Shown one piece after another: positions 53,255 through 63,644 of a stretch of 64,000 bases of DNA. A model generated the notes under the pieces. It was not told the DNA's origin and searched no databases. It worked only from the letters and a program-made list of their open reading frames with translations. The stretch is from Lactarius indigo (taxonomy: Eukaryota > Basidiomycota > Agaricomycetes > Russulales > Russulaceae), in assembly GCA_025766275.1 (NCBI GenBank), contig JAFKAC010000065.1, positions 277,996-341,995 of the forward strand. The letters are read 5' to 3'. The translations under genes were made by a program, and so were the position numbers. The stretch's first letter is position 1, and the number at the start of each line of letters is the position of its first letter.

Positions 53255-55410
53255 ATGCGCCCTCCAAGGTGAGAGATCTAGCGCACTAAATGTCCCACTG
53301 CAGTAACACTAACACCATATTTTTCAGATCTCTCAATAGACGTGCTCGAGTCGGAAGCACATCTAAATTGACTTTCGAAGCAGACTCGGAGAATCATGGT
53401 CGTCCAGCAGTCCATAGATATCTATCCTCGTGGAACCAGGCACTCGACAACGGCTGGTCCGAACCTTATGGGTATCGTGCACCCCTCGCTCCCTTGATCG
53501 GAGCAGAAAATTCTCGTCGCAACGTTACAACGATTGCGAAGCTTCCTGAGGAGGCTCTTCTGAGCATATTTGGTTGCTACTTGGATGCCTCTCCACGATC
53601 TTGGCATAGGCTTGCGCACGTATGTCAAAAATGGCGACATGTCGTATTTGGGTCGCCCCGTGGACTACGCCTTCGACTCTACTGTACGCATGGAACGCCT
53701 GTTTCAGAGACCTTGGAATGCTGGCCAGCCCTTCCTATCATCCTACAGTACCGGGGATCTCCGGCTCTCGATCCACCGGGTCCTAGGGACGAGGACAAGA
53801 TCGTGGCCGCACTCAAGTACTCTGATCGCGTTAGGTCCATCAGCCTCACCATCACAAATCCGCTCCTGGAGAAATTGGGCACGGTAGTGGAGCCATTCTC
53901 TGAGTTAGAAGACCTTGTTCTTCTGTCCCAAGGTAGAAATGGGCAGATGCTTCCCAGCACCTTCCGATGGGGTTCACACCTCCATAGTCTCCACGTGACT
54001 GGGGTCGCATTTCCTTCACTCCCACAGCTCCTCCCATCTTCCCAGAACCTCGTTGATCTTCAGATCCACGTGATTCCCAGTTTTGGATATTTTCCCCCAG
54101 AAGCGTTCGCGAATGCCTTGGCAAACATGACTTAACTTCAATCACTTTCAATCCATTTCCCTTCCCCTCCCTCTCGCCATGATCAGAGCAGCGTACCTCC
54201 ACAGTCATGGGTGCCTGTCTTTCTCCCAACCCTCTCCCGCCTCAAATTCCGAGGAACTAGCAACTACTTGAATAGTCTATTGGCCGGGATCAATGCCCCG
54301 TCTCTCGGAGATATCGATATCGCGTTCTTCAATCAACTCACCTTCGACGCTTCACAACTCGGAAAATTCATCGACAGGATAGAAATTCAGAAGTTACATC
54401 GTCGAGCAGATATCATAACCTCTGAGCGTGCCATCTCCATCTCCTTTACCCGACCAGGAGCTCCTACGCGGTTTGGATTGCATACACTCTGCGAGCAGTT
54501 AGACTGGCAGTTGTTTTCCATGACGCAAATTTGCGATCATTTTTCCACTTTCCTCCACAATGTGGGAGATCTACGCATCAATGCAGCGCGACCATCAAGT
54601 GGGCAAGACGACATGGACAGCGAACGATGGCTCGAGCTTACCCGCTTGTTCGGCAGTACCCGAACATTTCGTGTGGCTGGCGATCTTGCCCCTGATATTG
54701 TACGTGCTTTGCGGCCAACCAACGGGGTTCCCGAAGCTGTGCTACCCTCCCTGCGCAATCTCTACGTACAGGACTCTGGCCCACTTTGCACGCCTTCGCG
54801 GGAAGACATGGTCTCGCTGATCACCTGGCGCCGGCTCTCCGGCTGTCCCATAAGTGTGGGATATACGCAACTCGGCGAACCACCAGTCTATCTGTGCCTC
54901 AACTGCGATATCGGTCTCACACAGCATCAAATCCTCAGTGGGAATATAAACGATAAGCCCGATGCTCGAATACGCTGCCATTTTTGCCACCGCTTCACGT
55001 TTTCGCAAGGACGCCCTCATTTATATCAAGAACACCTCCGGCGGCGACACCCCGACATCGTACTGCCAAAGTACACCATCTCCGATCGCCTGCGGGACTC
55101 TAGTCCAGACCTTCACGATATCCAGCACGACTACCCATTTGCGCCAATCGTCTCCAAACGCATCGATGCAAGGCCGGGCATCTCGTGGCTACGGGTTCCG
55201 AGAATTGCAGAGTCCCTGAAAGGGAGTAGTATCGACTACTCACCCCTCTGTGATCATCCTTTCACACCCTCGTCAGGACCAGCATTGTTCCCCGAAAACG
55301 CATGGCTACCTTCAGCGAACGTTTTTGGGGAAGAGCACGAAGACGAGGAGTCGGGAGGTAGTCCCCCATTACTAGTGCAGTCTGTTGCACGTTCCCCGGC
55401 CAACCAGTGA
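53255..55410 (+). pseudogene. F-box protein 6, disrupted by one nonsense codon
   Basis: Two exons, 53255-53268 (14 nt, ATGCGCCCTCCAAG) and 53328-55410, summing to 699 codons. The F-box is IAKLPEEALLSIFGCYLDASPRSWHRL with HVCQKWRHVVFGSPRGL, then an LRR-like body. At 54133-54135 a TAA occurs where relatives have T-Q-L or similar (A-N-M-T-stop-L-Q-S-L-S); CAA to TAA explains it. The same frame then stays open to a C-terminal finger region (CLNCDIGLTQ, CHFCHRFTF...H-L-R-R-R-H) and a 100-residue tail. Otherwise intact, so the loss looks recent. It is the only family member here on the plus strand. Confidence 0.85.
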
Positions 55411-55546
55411 TTGACAAAGTTACACGCAAGGCATCTGAGATTACATGCAGAACGTCTCGCAGACCAAGCCGAGGAGAAACCAAGCATTTTGATAGATTTC
55501 GTATAGTACAAATGATGTACATATTTATGGATATGTATTATACAGA
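55411..55546. other. Convergent intergenic gap
   Basis: 136 bp between the 3' ends of F-box gene 6 (plus) and GH16 gene A (minus). Nothing else is seen. Confidence 0.6.
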
Positions 55547-57104
55547 CTAATGACCAACACTCCGGTGCATTTTAATACCTTTTCTTTTCATGTTTCGTTT
55601 TCCTGATGAACCGACCCCGCCAGTGGAGTTATGTTTCGCATCATTGGAAACAGCCTGGATATCGACGGCCGGCGACGTCCCAAACACGCGCACAGACCGG
55701 ACTTCAAAATACGCATTGTCGTAGTTGCTCGGCGGGCCAATCACAAAGTCATTGTAGCAACTCCCCGAGCAAGTTTGGGCAAATATTTCGGAGTTACCAG
55801 CTGCGAACGTGGATGTGAGTTGAGCTGGAGTGCCAGCGACGGTTGTGATGCTGTGCTCACCAAAGTCTGTAACAAACAACACCCACACGGGTGCAACCGT
55901 GTCGTCAGGCCCTCTGTCTGCGGGGTTGTACTTGATAGGATGGAAGACGCACCTCCACACAGTGTGATGTCAAAAATGAGGTTCTGTGGTTGAAAGAATT
56001 TGTCGATGTTGCATCCACCAGCCGGGTAATTCGCGACCGGTACGCCCAAGGTCGAAGTATCGACGCTGGTGCAGTTCCCCTGTAACGAGCTTGGAATGTT
56101 GGCGCGCTACGAGATGGAGTCAACAATCGTTGGCCGAGTTTTCCCAGAGGACGAACGTACAGAGAAGAACCAAATGCTGGGAGAGACGTAGTTGCCATTA
56201 CTGATGGGGCACGCTCGGGCTACAAAAAAAAAAACCACGTACGAGATGCCCGTTTCCGCGAACTCCGTAACGAACATGCCACCACCGGCAGCCGCAAATG
56301 CAGCGCCGTAGGAATTCGGGTCTGGATTCTTGACGACGCAGCCCAAGTTCTGACCCGCGACAGAGCAGTCAGTGGAGCTGACGAGCGTGCTCGTCTGCGC
56401 GGGATCGGCGAGGGTGCAGCCAGGGTCCGTGTGCAGTGCCATCTGGGCATTGAGTACCATGTTGACACCTTCAAACGTGTCGATCTCGCCGCCCGTGGGC
56501 CAATTCGGCGCGCTGGACCAGAATGCGGGCCACACGGAGCACTAACGCAGAGCGGTCAGCCCCATCGACCCATTTCGGGATTTTTTTGGTCCACTGGTAC
56601 GTACCCCGAACGGGACGTGCAGCATGTCGGCGATCCACACGCTTCCGACGGCAAAGCGGTCCTTCGACGTGACGCGTACCGTGTCGCGCTTGGAGTTCAA
56701 TGCGAGGACCGTCGTATTATCGACCTTCATGACCGCATTTCCCGAAGGGTTGACGAACGCGAGCCTCTCGGACGCGGCTTGCGACGCGTTCACGAAACTG
56801 GGGATGTATATAAAACGACGACGCGCGATTGGTCAGAACAAGGACGGATAAAGGCACTCGGCCTCGTTGAACGCGCACATACGTCGCATCCCCGTGCGTG
56901 AGGTTATCGACTGTGCCGTCCGCCGCTTTGAGTGCGAGTAAAAAAAAAAAAAAAATGGGTGACACAACGCGACTTACAGTTTCCGAAGAAATCCCAATCG
57001 TCAAAGAAATTTTTCCCGGCGTATTCCTTGATCAAGGCATATTGCGTTCCTCTGACAAGAGAAGGGAGACCGAGGGCCAAGAGGATCGATGTCGAGGGCA
57101 CCAT
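55547..57104 (-). CDS. GH16 glucanase-like secreted protein A
   Basis: Eight exons: 57104-56978, 56925-56877, 56797-56605, 56541-56243, 56176-56161, 56106-55953, 55866-55861 and 55800-55547, giving 366 codons (365 residues). Signal peptide MVPSTSILLALGLPSLVRG. The GH16 catalytic motif is GGEIDTFEGVN (E-x-D-x-x-E, about residue 135), with SVWPAFW before it and SIWFFSR, D-I-T-L-C-G-D-F-A-G later. GH16 enzymes of this fungal type cleave or remodel beta-1,3(4)-glucans of cell walls. Exon 7 is a 6-nt microexon encoding D-F. Intron 2 fits only with a GC donor. The C-terminus is basic (KRNMKRKGIKMHRS) and lacks the hydrophobic tail of gene B. Confidence 0.88.
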
Positions 57105-58231
57105 GGTTCACAACTATGGACGCTTGTTATACTGGGCCTCCAACGAAGGTAAATTCTGTCAGAATGAGAGTAGGCGATTGCTTCGAGTGGAACCAATAAA
57201 AGTGTCGCCCCAAAGGGGAGATGTAGACAGGCTAGGATAACGAGCAGTGAGACGCCGACGCTGCGGGGGCTCTGAACAGATAGAGTCGATGATCTTACAG
57301 GCCAGAGAACAGAGGACTTATATACGGGAGCAAGGATACTGGCATGGTAGTAAGGACGTCTAGCATGAATACTGAAAATCGTTGTAACCCCGGTCAGCGA
57401 AAACTTGTGGTGGCGAACAAGCCGTGCGGCGGTCGTCAGTACATGGTAGTCACGTAGCAGCACCACTTCGTTGTCTTGAGACACACTTTGTGCACAAATA
57501 GGCTGGAAATGGACCCAGAGCAGATACATGACAGAAAGCCGCGGAAGAGCTTCAAGGTAGAAATGACATGTAGTGCCTGGTCCCATAGAGACCCAAAGAG
57601 GCTAATCCAAATGCGGATCGCTGCGTTTCCTGAACGCATTTATCGCCGTGCAAGAAATTCTTAGGCCCCCACTACATTCGAAATCGCTCTTCGAAGCAAG
57701 TTCCGCCCAACAACGGTGAAAGGTGTTCAATTTATGCCGGAAGCTTGCTGCCCTGCTGCCCTGGGAGGTGAAAATGCATCCGGTTCGCAGACACCGACCA
57801 GTGAGTCACCAGTGCGGATAAAACAGACGCCACAAAGTCGAGGAAGGAGCAATTGAGCACTGATCCTTCGTCTGGTCGTCGCAAAACCTCGACAAGTGTA
57901 TCCTATTATAAAACTGACAGATGGCGCCTCCGCGGCAACCAGCGCTATTACAAGGTCCGCTACACACGAAAGCGAGTACATACAGTATGAGAAGCCTCTA
58001 ATATGGTATAAGTTGGTGAGGTCCATCCCGGAGAAAAATCTAGCGACAGAACAACCTTCATCATATCGTGTTGGGAGTGTCTGTCTGTGTCTCCGCTCCA
58101 AAACAACACGACTCGACGGGAGCGTCTCTCCTTCGTCCAACATTTTGAGTATAACGACAAGTTGCGCTACTCCTGTTAGATATTGCACCCTCCTCGGAGA
58201 AGCAGAGCTGCGGGGGACATACCTGGGCAGA
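57105..58231. other. Intergenic region and promoter of GH16 gene A
   Basis: About 1.1 kb. On the minus strand a TATATAAG lies at 57317-57324, about 210 bp upstream of the gene A ATG, and is a plausible TATA box. Open frames here (for example 57727-58485) have no motifs and overlap gene B's last exon in another frame. Confidence 0.5.
57317..57324 (-). promoter_or_regulatory. Putative TATA box of GH16 gene A
   Basis: TATATAAG on the minus strand, about 213 bp upstream of the start codon at 57104. Based on sequence and position only. Confidence 0.4.
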
Positions 58232-59905
58232 TCATAATGCGATAAAGAGCACGAAGATGGCGGCCAGTCCAGCAAGACCGAGCACGCCTGTGGAGCCGTG
58301 GCTGTGACTCGCGCCGCTGAAAGGTGCTTGAATGTCGACGGCAGCCGATGTGCCAAACACGCGCACGTATCGGACCTCAAAGTATGCGTTGTCATAGCCG
58401 CTCGGCGGACCAAACACGTAGTCGTTGACGCAGAAGCCCGAGCACGTCTGATAGAAGGTTGTGGGGTTACCAGCTGCGTACGCACCGCTCCGTCAGTTGA
58501 GCTGGAATGTCAACGACGGTTGGTGCACTCACCAAAGTCTATTCGCGTGAAGAAAACGAGTGCAGCCGTGTCGTCAGGCCTTCTGTGTGAGATCGCGCAC
58601 GATAGGACGGACGTACCTCCACACAACGTGATGTCAAATATAAGGTTCTGCGCCTGAAAGAATCTTTCGATTTCGCAACCAGTAGACGGGAAATTCGCGA
58701 CCGGTGTGCCGAAGGCCGAAGTATCGATGCTGCTAGAATTGTCCTGTAACGAGCTTGGAACGTCGCTGCGCTACGAAATCGACTCAACAACTGTCGATCG
58801 AGGTCGACGGGGGGACGACGTACCGAGAAGAACCAAACACTGATTCGTAGAGAGGACGCAGTTGGTTACGAGCACGTGACATTAATTAAGAGAAATATCC
58901 ACGCACGAGATGCCCGTCGTTGCGAACTCTGTGATGAACACGCCTCCACCAGCAGCCGCAAAGGCAGCGCCGAAGGACCTCGGGTCAGGAACTCCTATTG
59001 AGCAGCCCGAGTTCGAATTCACTTGGTAATTGCAGTCGGTGGTGTTGACGAGGGTACTCGTCTGCGTCGCATTGACGACGGTGCAGCCTGGCTGGGTGTG
59101 CACGGCTACCTGTGAATTGGCCACCAGGTTGACGGCCTCGAACGTGTCGATCTCGCCGCCGTTGGGCCATCCTGGGCCCTGAGACCAGAATGCGGGCCAT
59201 ACAGAGCACTAAGGTGGAGCGAATGAGTCAGCGCATGCTTTTGACGGGGGGTGAGAGAGCACGGGCAGAGTCGGGCTCGCGTCGAGAGTACGGAAAGTTT
59301 TTTTTTGTTTTGTTTTTTGAGCGGGGCCCGCGAAACCCCCATCACGCCGGGCTCCGGTAATAAAATGGTGACTCACCCCGTACGGGACATGTAGCATGTC
59401 CGTGACCCACACGCTGCCGACCGTGAAATAATCCCTGGTCGCAATGCGTACGGAATTGCGCTGCTGATTGAACTGCAGGTTGTCGGTCTTGTTGTCGACC
59501 TTCATGATCGCATTCCCCGCCGCATTGACGAACGCGAGCTGCTGCTTCGAGGCTTCCGACGCGGTCACGAAACTGCAAATGAAAGATGATGACGGCAGGC
59601 ACACGCGTCGGTCAGGACAGGTCAGGACAGGACAGATACGTATGAGGCACGGCACTACGGCCGCGCTGAACGCGCACGTACTTGGCGGCGCCGTTAGTGA
59701 GGTTATCATCTATGACGTGCGTGGCTTGAGTGGGAGCGAAAAAAACAGCCGCCGGACCCGAATTCTGCAACTCACAGTGCCCGTAGAAGTCCCACTCGTC
59801 AAAGAAGTTCTTCCCGACGTACTCCTTGACCAAGCCGTATTCCGCTGCTCGGATGACGGCAGGGAGAGCGAGAGCTAAGGCGAGGATAGAGGTCGAGGAC
59901 AGCAT
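58232..59905 (-). CDS. GH16 glucanase-like protein B, GPI-anchor-like tail
   Basis: Eight exons: 59905-59776, 59724-59676, 59572-59377, 59208-58907, 58839-58824, 58770-58617, 58538-58533 and 58473-58232, giving 365 codons (364 residues). Signal peptide MLSSTSILALALALPAVIRA. Catalytic motif GGEIDTFEAVN; also SVWPAFWSQ, SVWFFSR and L-C-G-D-F-A-G-N-P. It ends SHGSTGVLGLAGLAAIFVLFIAL, a spacer plus hydrophobic tail typical of GPI-anchor signals. A likely cell-surface beta-glucan hydrolase or transglycosylase. The exon structure is the same as gene A, including the 6-nt microexon and the GC-donor intron, so the two are a tandem duplication. Confidence 0.9.
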
Positions 59906-60493
59906 TGTTCAAGTCCACAGTGGTCGTGGAGAGACGCAGGCAAAGGCGTGAGATGGCTCCACGAGGGTGAATTTTGTGAAGGTGGGCCATGGCTGTGTTC
60001 AATAGAAAGTCTTTATAACGAGACGAAATTCGAGCAGAAAAGATGACATGGGAAACGCAGCGAGCCAAGGAAGAGTACAGGGAATGATATGTCAGACCCG
60101 GGAAAAAGAAGAGTATGGCATCAGTAGAGAGAGCCTACGAATCACCGTGGTGGCTACAGAGCGGAGAACTTGGCATGTGCATTCCAGGACCCGATCAATA
60201 CACCAAGATCCAATACGCGCATCAGTTCCCACGCATGCGACACCCTGTCTGCAATCCTCTCTAGCTTTATCCATAAGGATTCCTGTCGTACCCTCTGGAG
60301 AGATACGGAGAATGCAGCATAAGCGTGTTTATTCTCAAAAAATGCCTATCTATCAAAGCAGAATACGGTATATGAAGTGACTTCCTTAAGTAAAAAAATA
60401 AATCATGGGCGTCTCAGATACGCGCTGGGCGTCCTGCGGTCCACGCTGTACTATATAACTCGGGATTTGGTTCCGTTCCCCATTGATTCATTT
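59906..60493. other. Intergenic region and promoter of GH16 gene B
   Basis: About 590 bp. A minus-strand TTATAAAG at 60011-60018 lies about 106 bp upstream of the gene B ATG. No gene is seen. Confidence 0.5.
60011..60018 (-). promoter_or_regulatory. Putative TATA box of GH16 gene B
   Basis: TTATAAAG on the minus strand, about 106 bp upstream of the ATG at 59905. Confidence 0.45.
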
Positions 60494-61619
60494 TCACAGT
60501 TGCTTCTGTAATGCTGCCTGCTGCGCAGAGAGCGTCGTCGAGACGGCAGGACACCCCTTTCCGGGCCCAAAGAGGTTCTGCAACGTAACGAGCGCGGTGT
60601 TGACGCGCGAGAGCTTCGACTGGACAGAGTTGTCGAGTGGGTAAGACACCTTCACGGACGGGTTGTTCACCGCGTGGCCTGCAAGGACGTCACCGACGAG
60701 ATGCTGTGCAGAATACACGAATGAGTGAACGAAGGAGCGACAAGACTGGTGACCGCCACGCACCTGGTTGAACGTCGCCTGGTCTGGGGGACAGGAGCAG
60801 GGAACCTTGATCGGCTTCCCATCTGCACCGTTGACGGCACCATCACAGTCGCCGGACCCTGTGGTTCGCGAATAAGTACCTATCAGAGCAAATTGAGGGA
60901 TATTAGCTTACCAGTCGGGTTCTTTCCGGCGGTGAAACCGAGCGGGGGTGCGACTGCCTCGATCTGCGCGGCAGATGGCGCACCAGATGCGGGAGCTGGA
61001 GACGCTGCGGGCTTGGGCGAAGCTGCGGGAGATGGCGAGGATGAGGGCGAAGGCGAGGGTTTCACTGCTGGAGGTGGGGGAGTTCCTGCGTTAATAGCTG
61101 CAGCTTGTGCCTGGAAAGTCGTCGAGACGACTGGACAGCCCTTCCCAGGTCCATTGAGATTCTGCAGCGTCACGCTCGCGGCGTTGATGCGGGCGAGTTG
61201 CGACCCCTTTGAGTTATCTTCGGGGAAAGAAATGCCGACAGAAGGGTTATTGATGACGTGCCCAGCGGCGACATTCTTGTTCAGTTCCTGGCGAATGTGG
61301 TCAGAATCAGAAAACATCAGACGGAGATGTAGACTTTACCTGGACAAAGGTTTGGCGATCCGGTGGGCATGCGCAGGGAATCTTGATGGGTTGCCCATTG
61401 GCACCCTTCACGGCACCGTCACAATCACCGGTGCCTACGAGTCCAATTCATTAAACATTTTTTTCCTAAATAGGCGAACAACGTACCAGTCGGGTTCACA
61501 CCGGATTGGAAGCCGAATTGGGGAATAAGGGCCTCGTTCACATCTCGTCGAGAAATGGGGATAGACGACACCGTCACGGCGAGGACGACAAGAGGGACAG
61601 TGTTAGATAGGAACTTCAT
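60494..61619 (-). CDS. Secreted protein with two duplicated cysteine-containing modules
   Basis: Five exons: 61619-61487, 61434-61340, 61287-60912, 60858-60764 and 60703-60494, giving 303 codons (302 residues). Signal peptide MKFLSNTVPLVVLAVTVSS, then a possible Kex2-like R-R site. Each module reads F-G-F-x-x-G-x-N-P-T-G, then G-D-C-D-G-A-V, I-P-C-x-C-P-P-D, G-H-x-(I/V)-N-N-P-S-V, LQNLxGPGKGCPxVSTT. A Pro/Ser/Ala-rich linker (KPSPSPSSSPSPAASPKP) joins them. The introns fall at equivalent places in both modules, so whole exons were duplicated. I recognise this pattern from secreted fungal proteins of unknown role and do not assign a function. A TATAAAG on the minus strand near 61796-61802 may be its TATA box. 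Confidence 0.85.
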
Positions 61620-62026
61620 GGCGAATCGCGAGTAAGTGACAGGTCTCAGTATAAAGATAGACGAGTGAGCAAGCTCAGAGAAAACGCTCAGCGTGAGTAG
61701 AAGAAATGGGTATCCGACACAGTCGGGAAAGGAGCGTACTGGGAGAATAGAGGAAAAGGGCGGTGAGATGAGCATCTGCCAGTAGTACGATCGGACTTTA
61801 TATTCAGGCCATCCAGATCAATGACAGAGAATCACTGTCTCCATCCCGACGAGGATAATATTAGGAGGCCCAATAAGCAGCGAAGGGCAAGATGCATCAT
61901 TCTTGTTGTTGTTGTTGTTATACCCTGACTGCCGCCCGCACGTACAGTGGCAGTGGCACAACGCCTACTACTGAATTCGAAGGAATATTTGATTGTTTCG
62001 AGACGGCCCCGGACCGTCGTTCCCGA
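61620..62026. promoter_or_regulatory. Divergent promoter region
   Basis: About 400 bp shared by the secreted-protein gene (minus) and the dioxygenase gene (plus). It holds a minus-strand TATAAAG at 61796-61802, about 180 bp upstream of the secreted-protein ATG, and a short TTG repeat near 61903-61918. Confidence 0.5.
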
Positions 62027-63644
62027 ATGATGTCTTCCTCAGACATACCTAGACGACCTGTGCTACTGGCAGAAATGCGGACAGAGAGCACCTTTGAAGA
62101 CATTCCAGTAATGTGAACTGCAGTGTTTCGCCGAAATCAAGGGGCCTGCCGTTGACGTTTATGATAGAGATCTCAAGGGTGCAACATCTACTGATCCGGC
62201 TGTGAGGAGAGAAATTGCTGACCAGATCCGCGATGCGTCGATCAACGTTGGTTTTTTTTATGGTACGAGTGCAGTGTGCAACCTCTTCCCTACCCTTCAT
62301 CACGCGGAAATCGCAGTCAAGGGCCATGGGATTCCAACTTCTACCGTCTCTGGCGCGCACTCTGCCGCCCAAAATTTTTTTGCTCTCCCTGAATCTACAA
62401 AAATGAAGGTATGGACCTTGTTTCAGGAGCGCTCGCCTTGAAGCGCTACCGTGGTGACCGGCTAGTTCGACGATCCTCCCAGCTCGATATCCACAAGAGT
62501 CAGAACTACAAAGGGTACACGGCGCTGCTTGGAGAAAATACGAATCCAGAGAATAGCGGGGACGTTCACGAAGGATTTGATTTGGGTTGGGAAGATCCTG
62601 GCACGGGTGCCGTGAGGTCTTCGAAGGAAGACGGCTCCATGGCCGGCGAGAATATTTGGCCGGATGATACTCTCCTTCCGGTTTCCGCCAAGCCGTGCTC
62701 GAATACTAGCAAGTCGTTTTTACAAGTGTCACCATCTGTGGACTCACGATAATTCAAGCTACGCGGTGGTGCGCCTTGGGCAGTATTTGTTCCCCTTGTT
62801 CGCCCTCGCCCTCGACCTCCCTGAGGACTTCTTTTCTGACAAGGTAGGACGACTGTAATTTGTAACTTACACGTCGTGCGACTAACAGGCGCCTGGACAG
62901 ATAACCAAACCGGCGGCGATAATGCGCCTGCTGTATTATCCCCCTCAAATAGGCGTTGTAGATGACCGGACAATTGGTATTGGTGCACACACTGAGTACG
63001 TGAGCAAGTGAAACCCAAAAAAAAAAAAAAAACGCCTATTGCGGCTAATAAGTGAATCACCAGTTACGAGGTCGCTCTGTCCGCTTCTAAGCTTGCGCTC
63101 TCAAAGAGAGCTGATGCACGCGCCGGCAGTGTTTCACAATCCTTTGGCAGCAGGACGAGATCAGCGCCCTACAAGTTCTGAACGCAGCTGGGAAGTGGAT
63201 CCATGCGGTCCCTATCCCCGGTTCGCTCGTCGTCAAGTAATCTCCTTTTTTTTTTTTTTTGTCCGTCTACATCCGGCCTCTCACCTCATCACTTGCAGCC
63301 TCGGGGACCAGCTCGCGCGCTGGACGAGTGCGTTCGGCATTATTAAACCATCCTGGTCGCACATGTCGAACTGACACGCTACAGACGACGTATTCAAATC
63401 CACCATGCATCGCGCCGTAAACCGCTCTGGTGTTGCACGCTACTCCATTCCACTATTTTTCGGGACGGATTACAATGTGTTGCTCAAGGTAAGCATGTGT
63501 GTCGAGTTGGTATTCATGCGTTTGCTGATAGTATGAGCCCAGGCGATACCTAGCTGCGTGTCTGAGGACTCTCCACCCAAATACGAAGTTGTGACCGCTG
63601 GAGAATATGTCAAGTCGCGACTGGAGGCGACTTATGTACTCTAA
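62027..63644 (+). pseudogene. 2-oxoglutarate/Fe(II) dioxygenase (isopenicillin N synthase-like), one frameshift
   Basis: Eleven exons by eye, including 62027-62112, 62168-62262, 62317-62408, 62483-62708, 62759-62843, 62901-62995, 63064-63070, 63130-63236, 63299-63327, 63385-63488 and 63543-63644. Motifs: FEDIPVIDLKGA at the start, INVGFFYVKGHGI, DIHKSQNYKGYTALLGEN, DVHEGFDLGWE, the Fe ligands H-T-D (about 63 kb) and M-H-R-A-V-N, and R-Y-S-I-P for 2-oxoglutarate. Exon lengths sum to one base short of a multiple of three. The missing base falls near 62680, where C-C-G-G-T-T-T would read CCG-GGT-TTC in relatives (G-F-R-Q-A-V-L-E-Y). This may be a real mutation or an assembly error. Exon 7 is only 7 nt. 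Intron 4 has a GCAAGT (GC) donor. Substrate unknown. Confidence 0.82.

Noticed and set aside
57727..58485. A 252-codon minus-strand open frame
   Set aside because: It overlaps the last exon of GH16 gene B in another frame and shows no motif.
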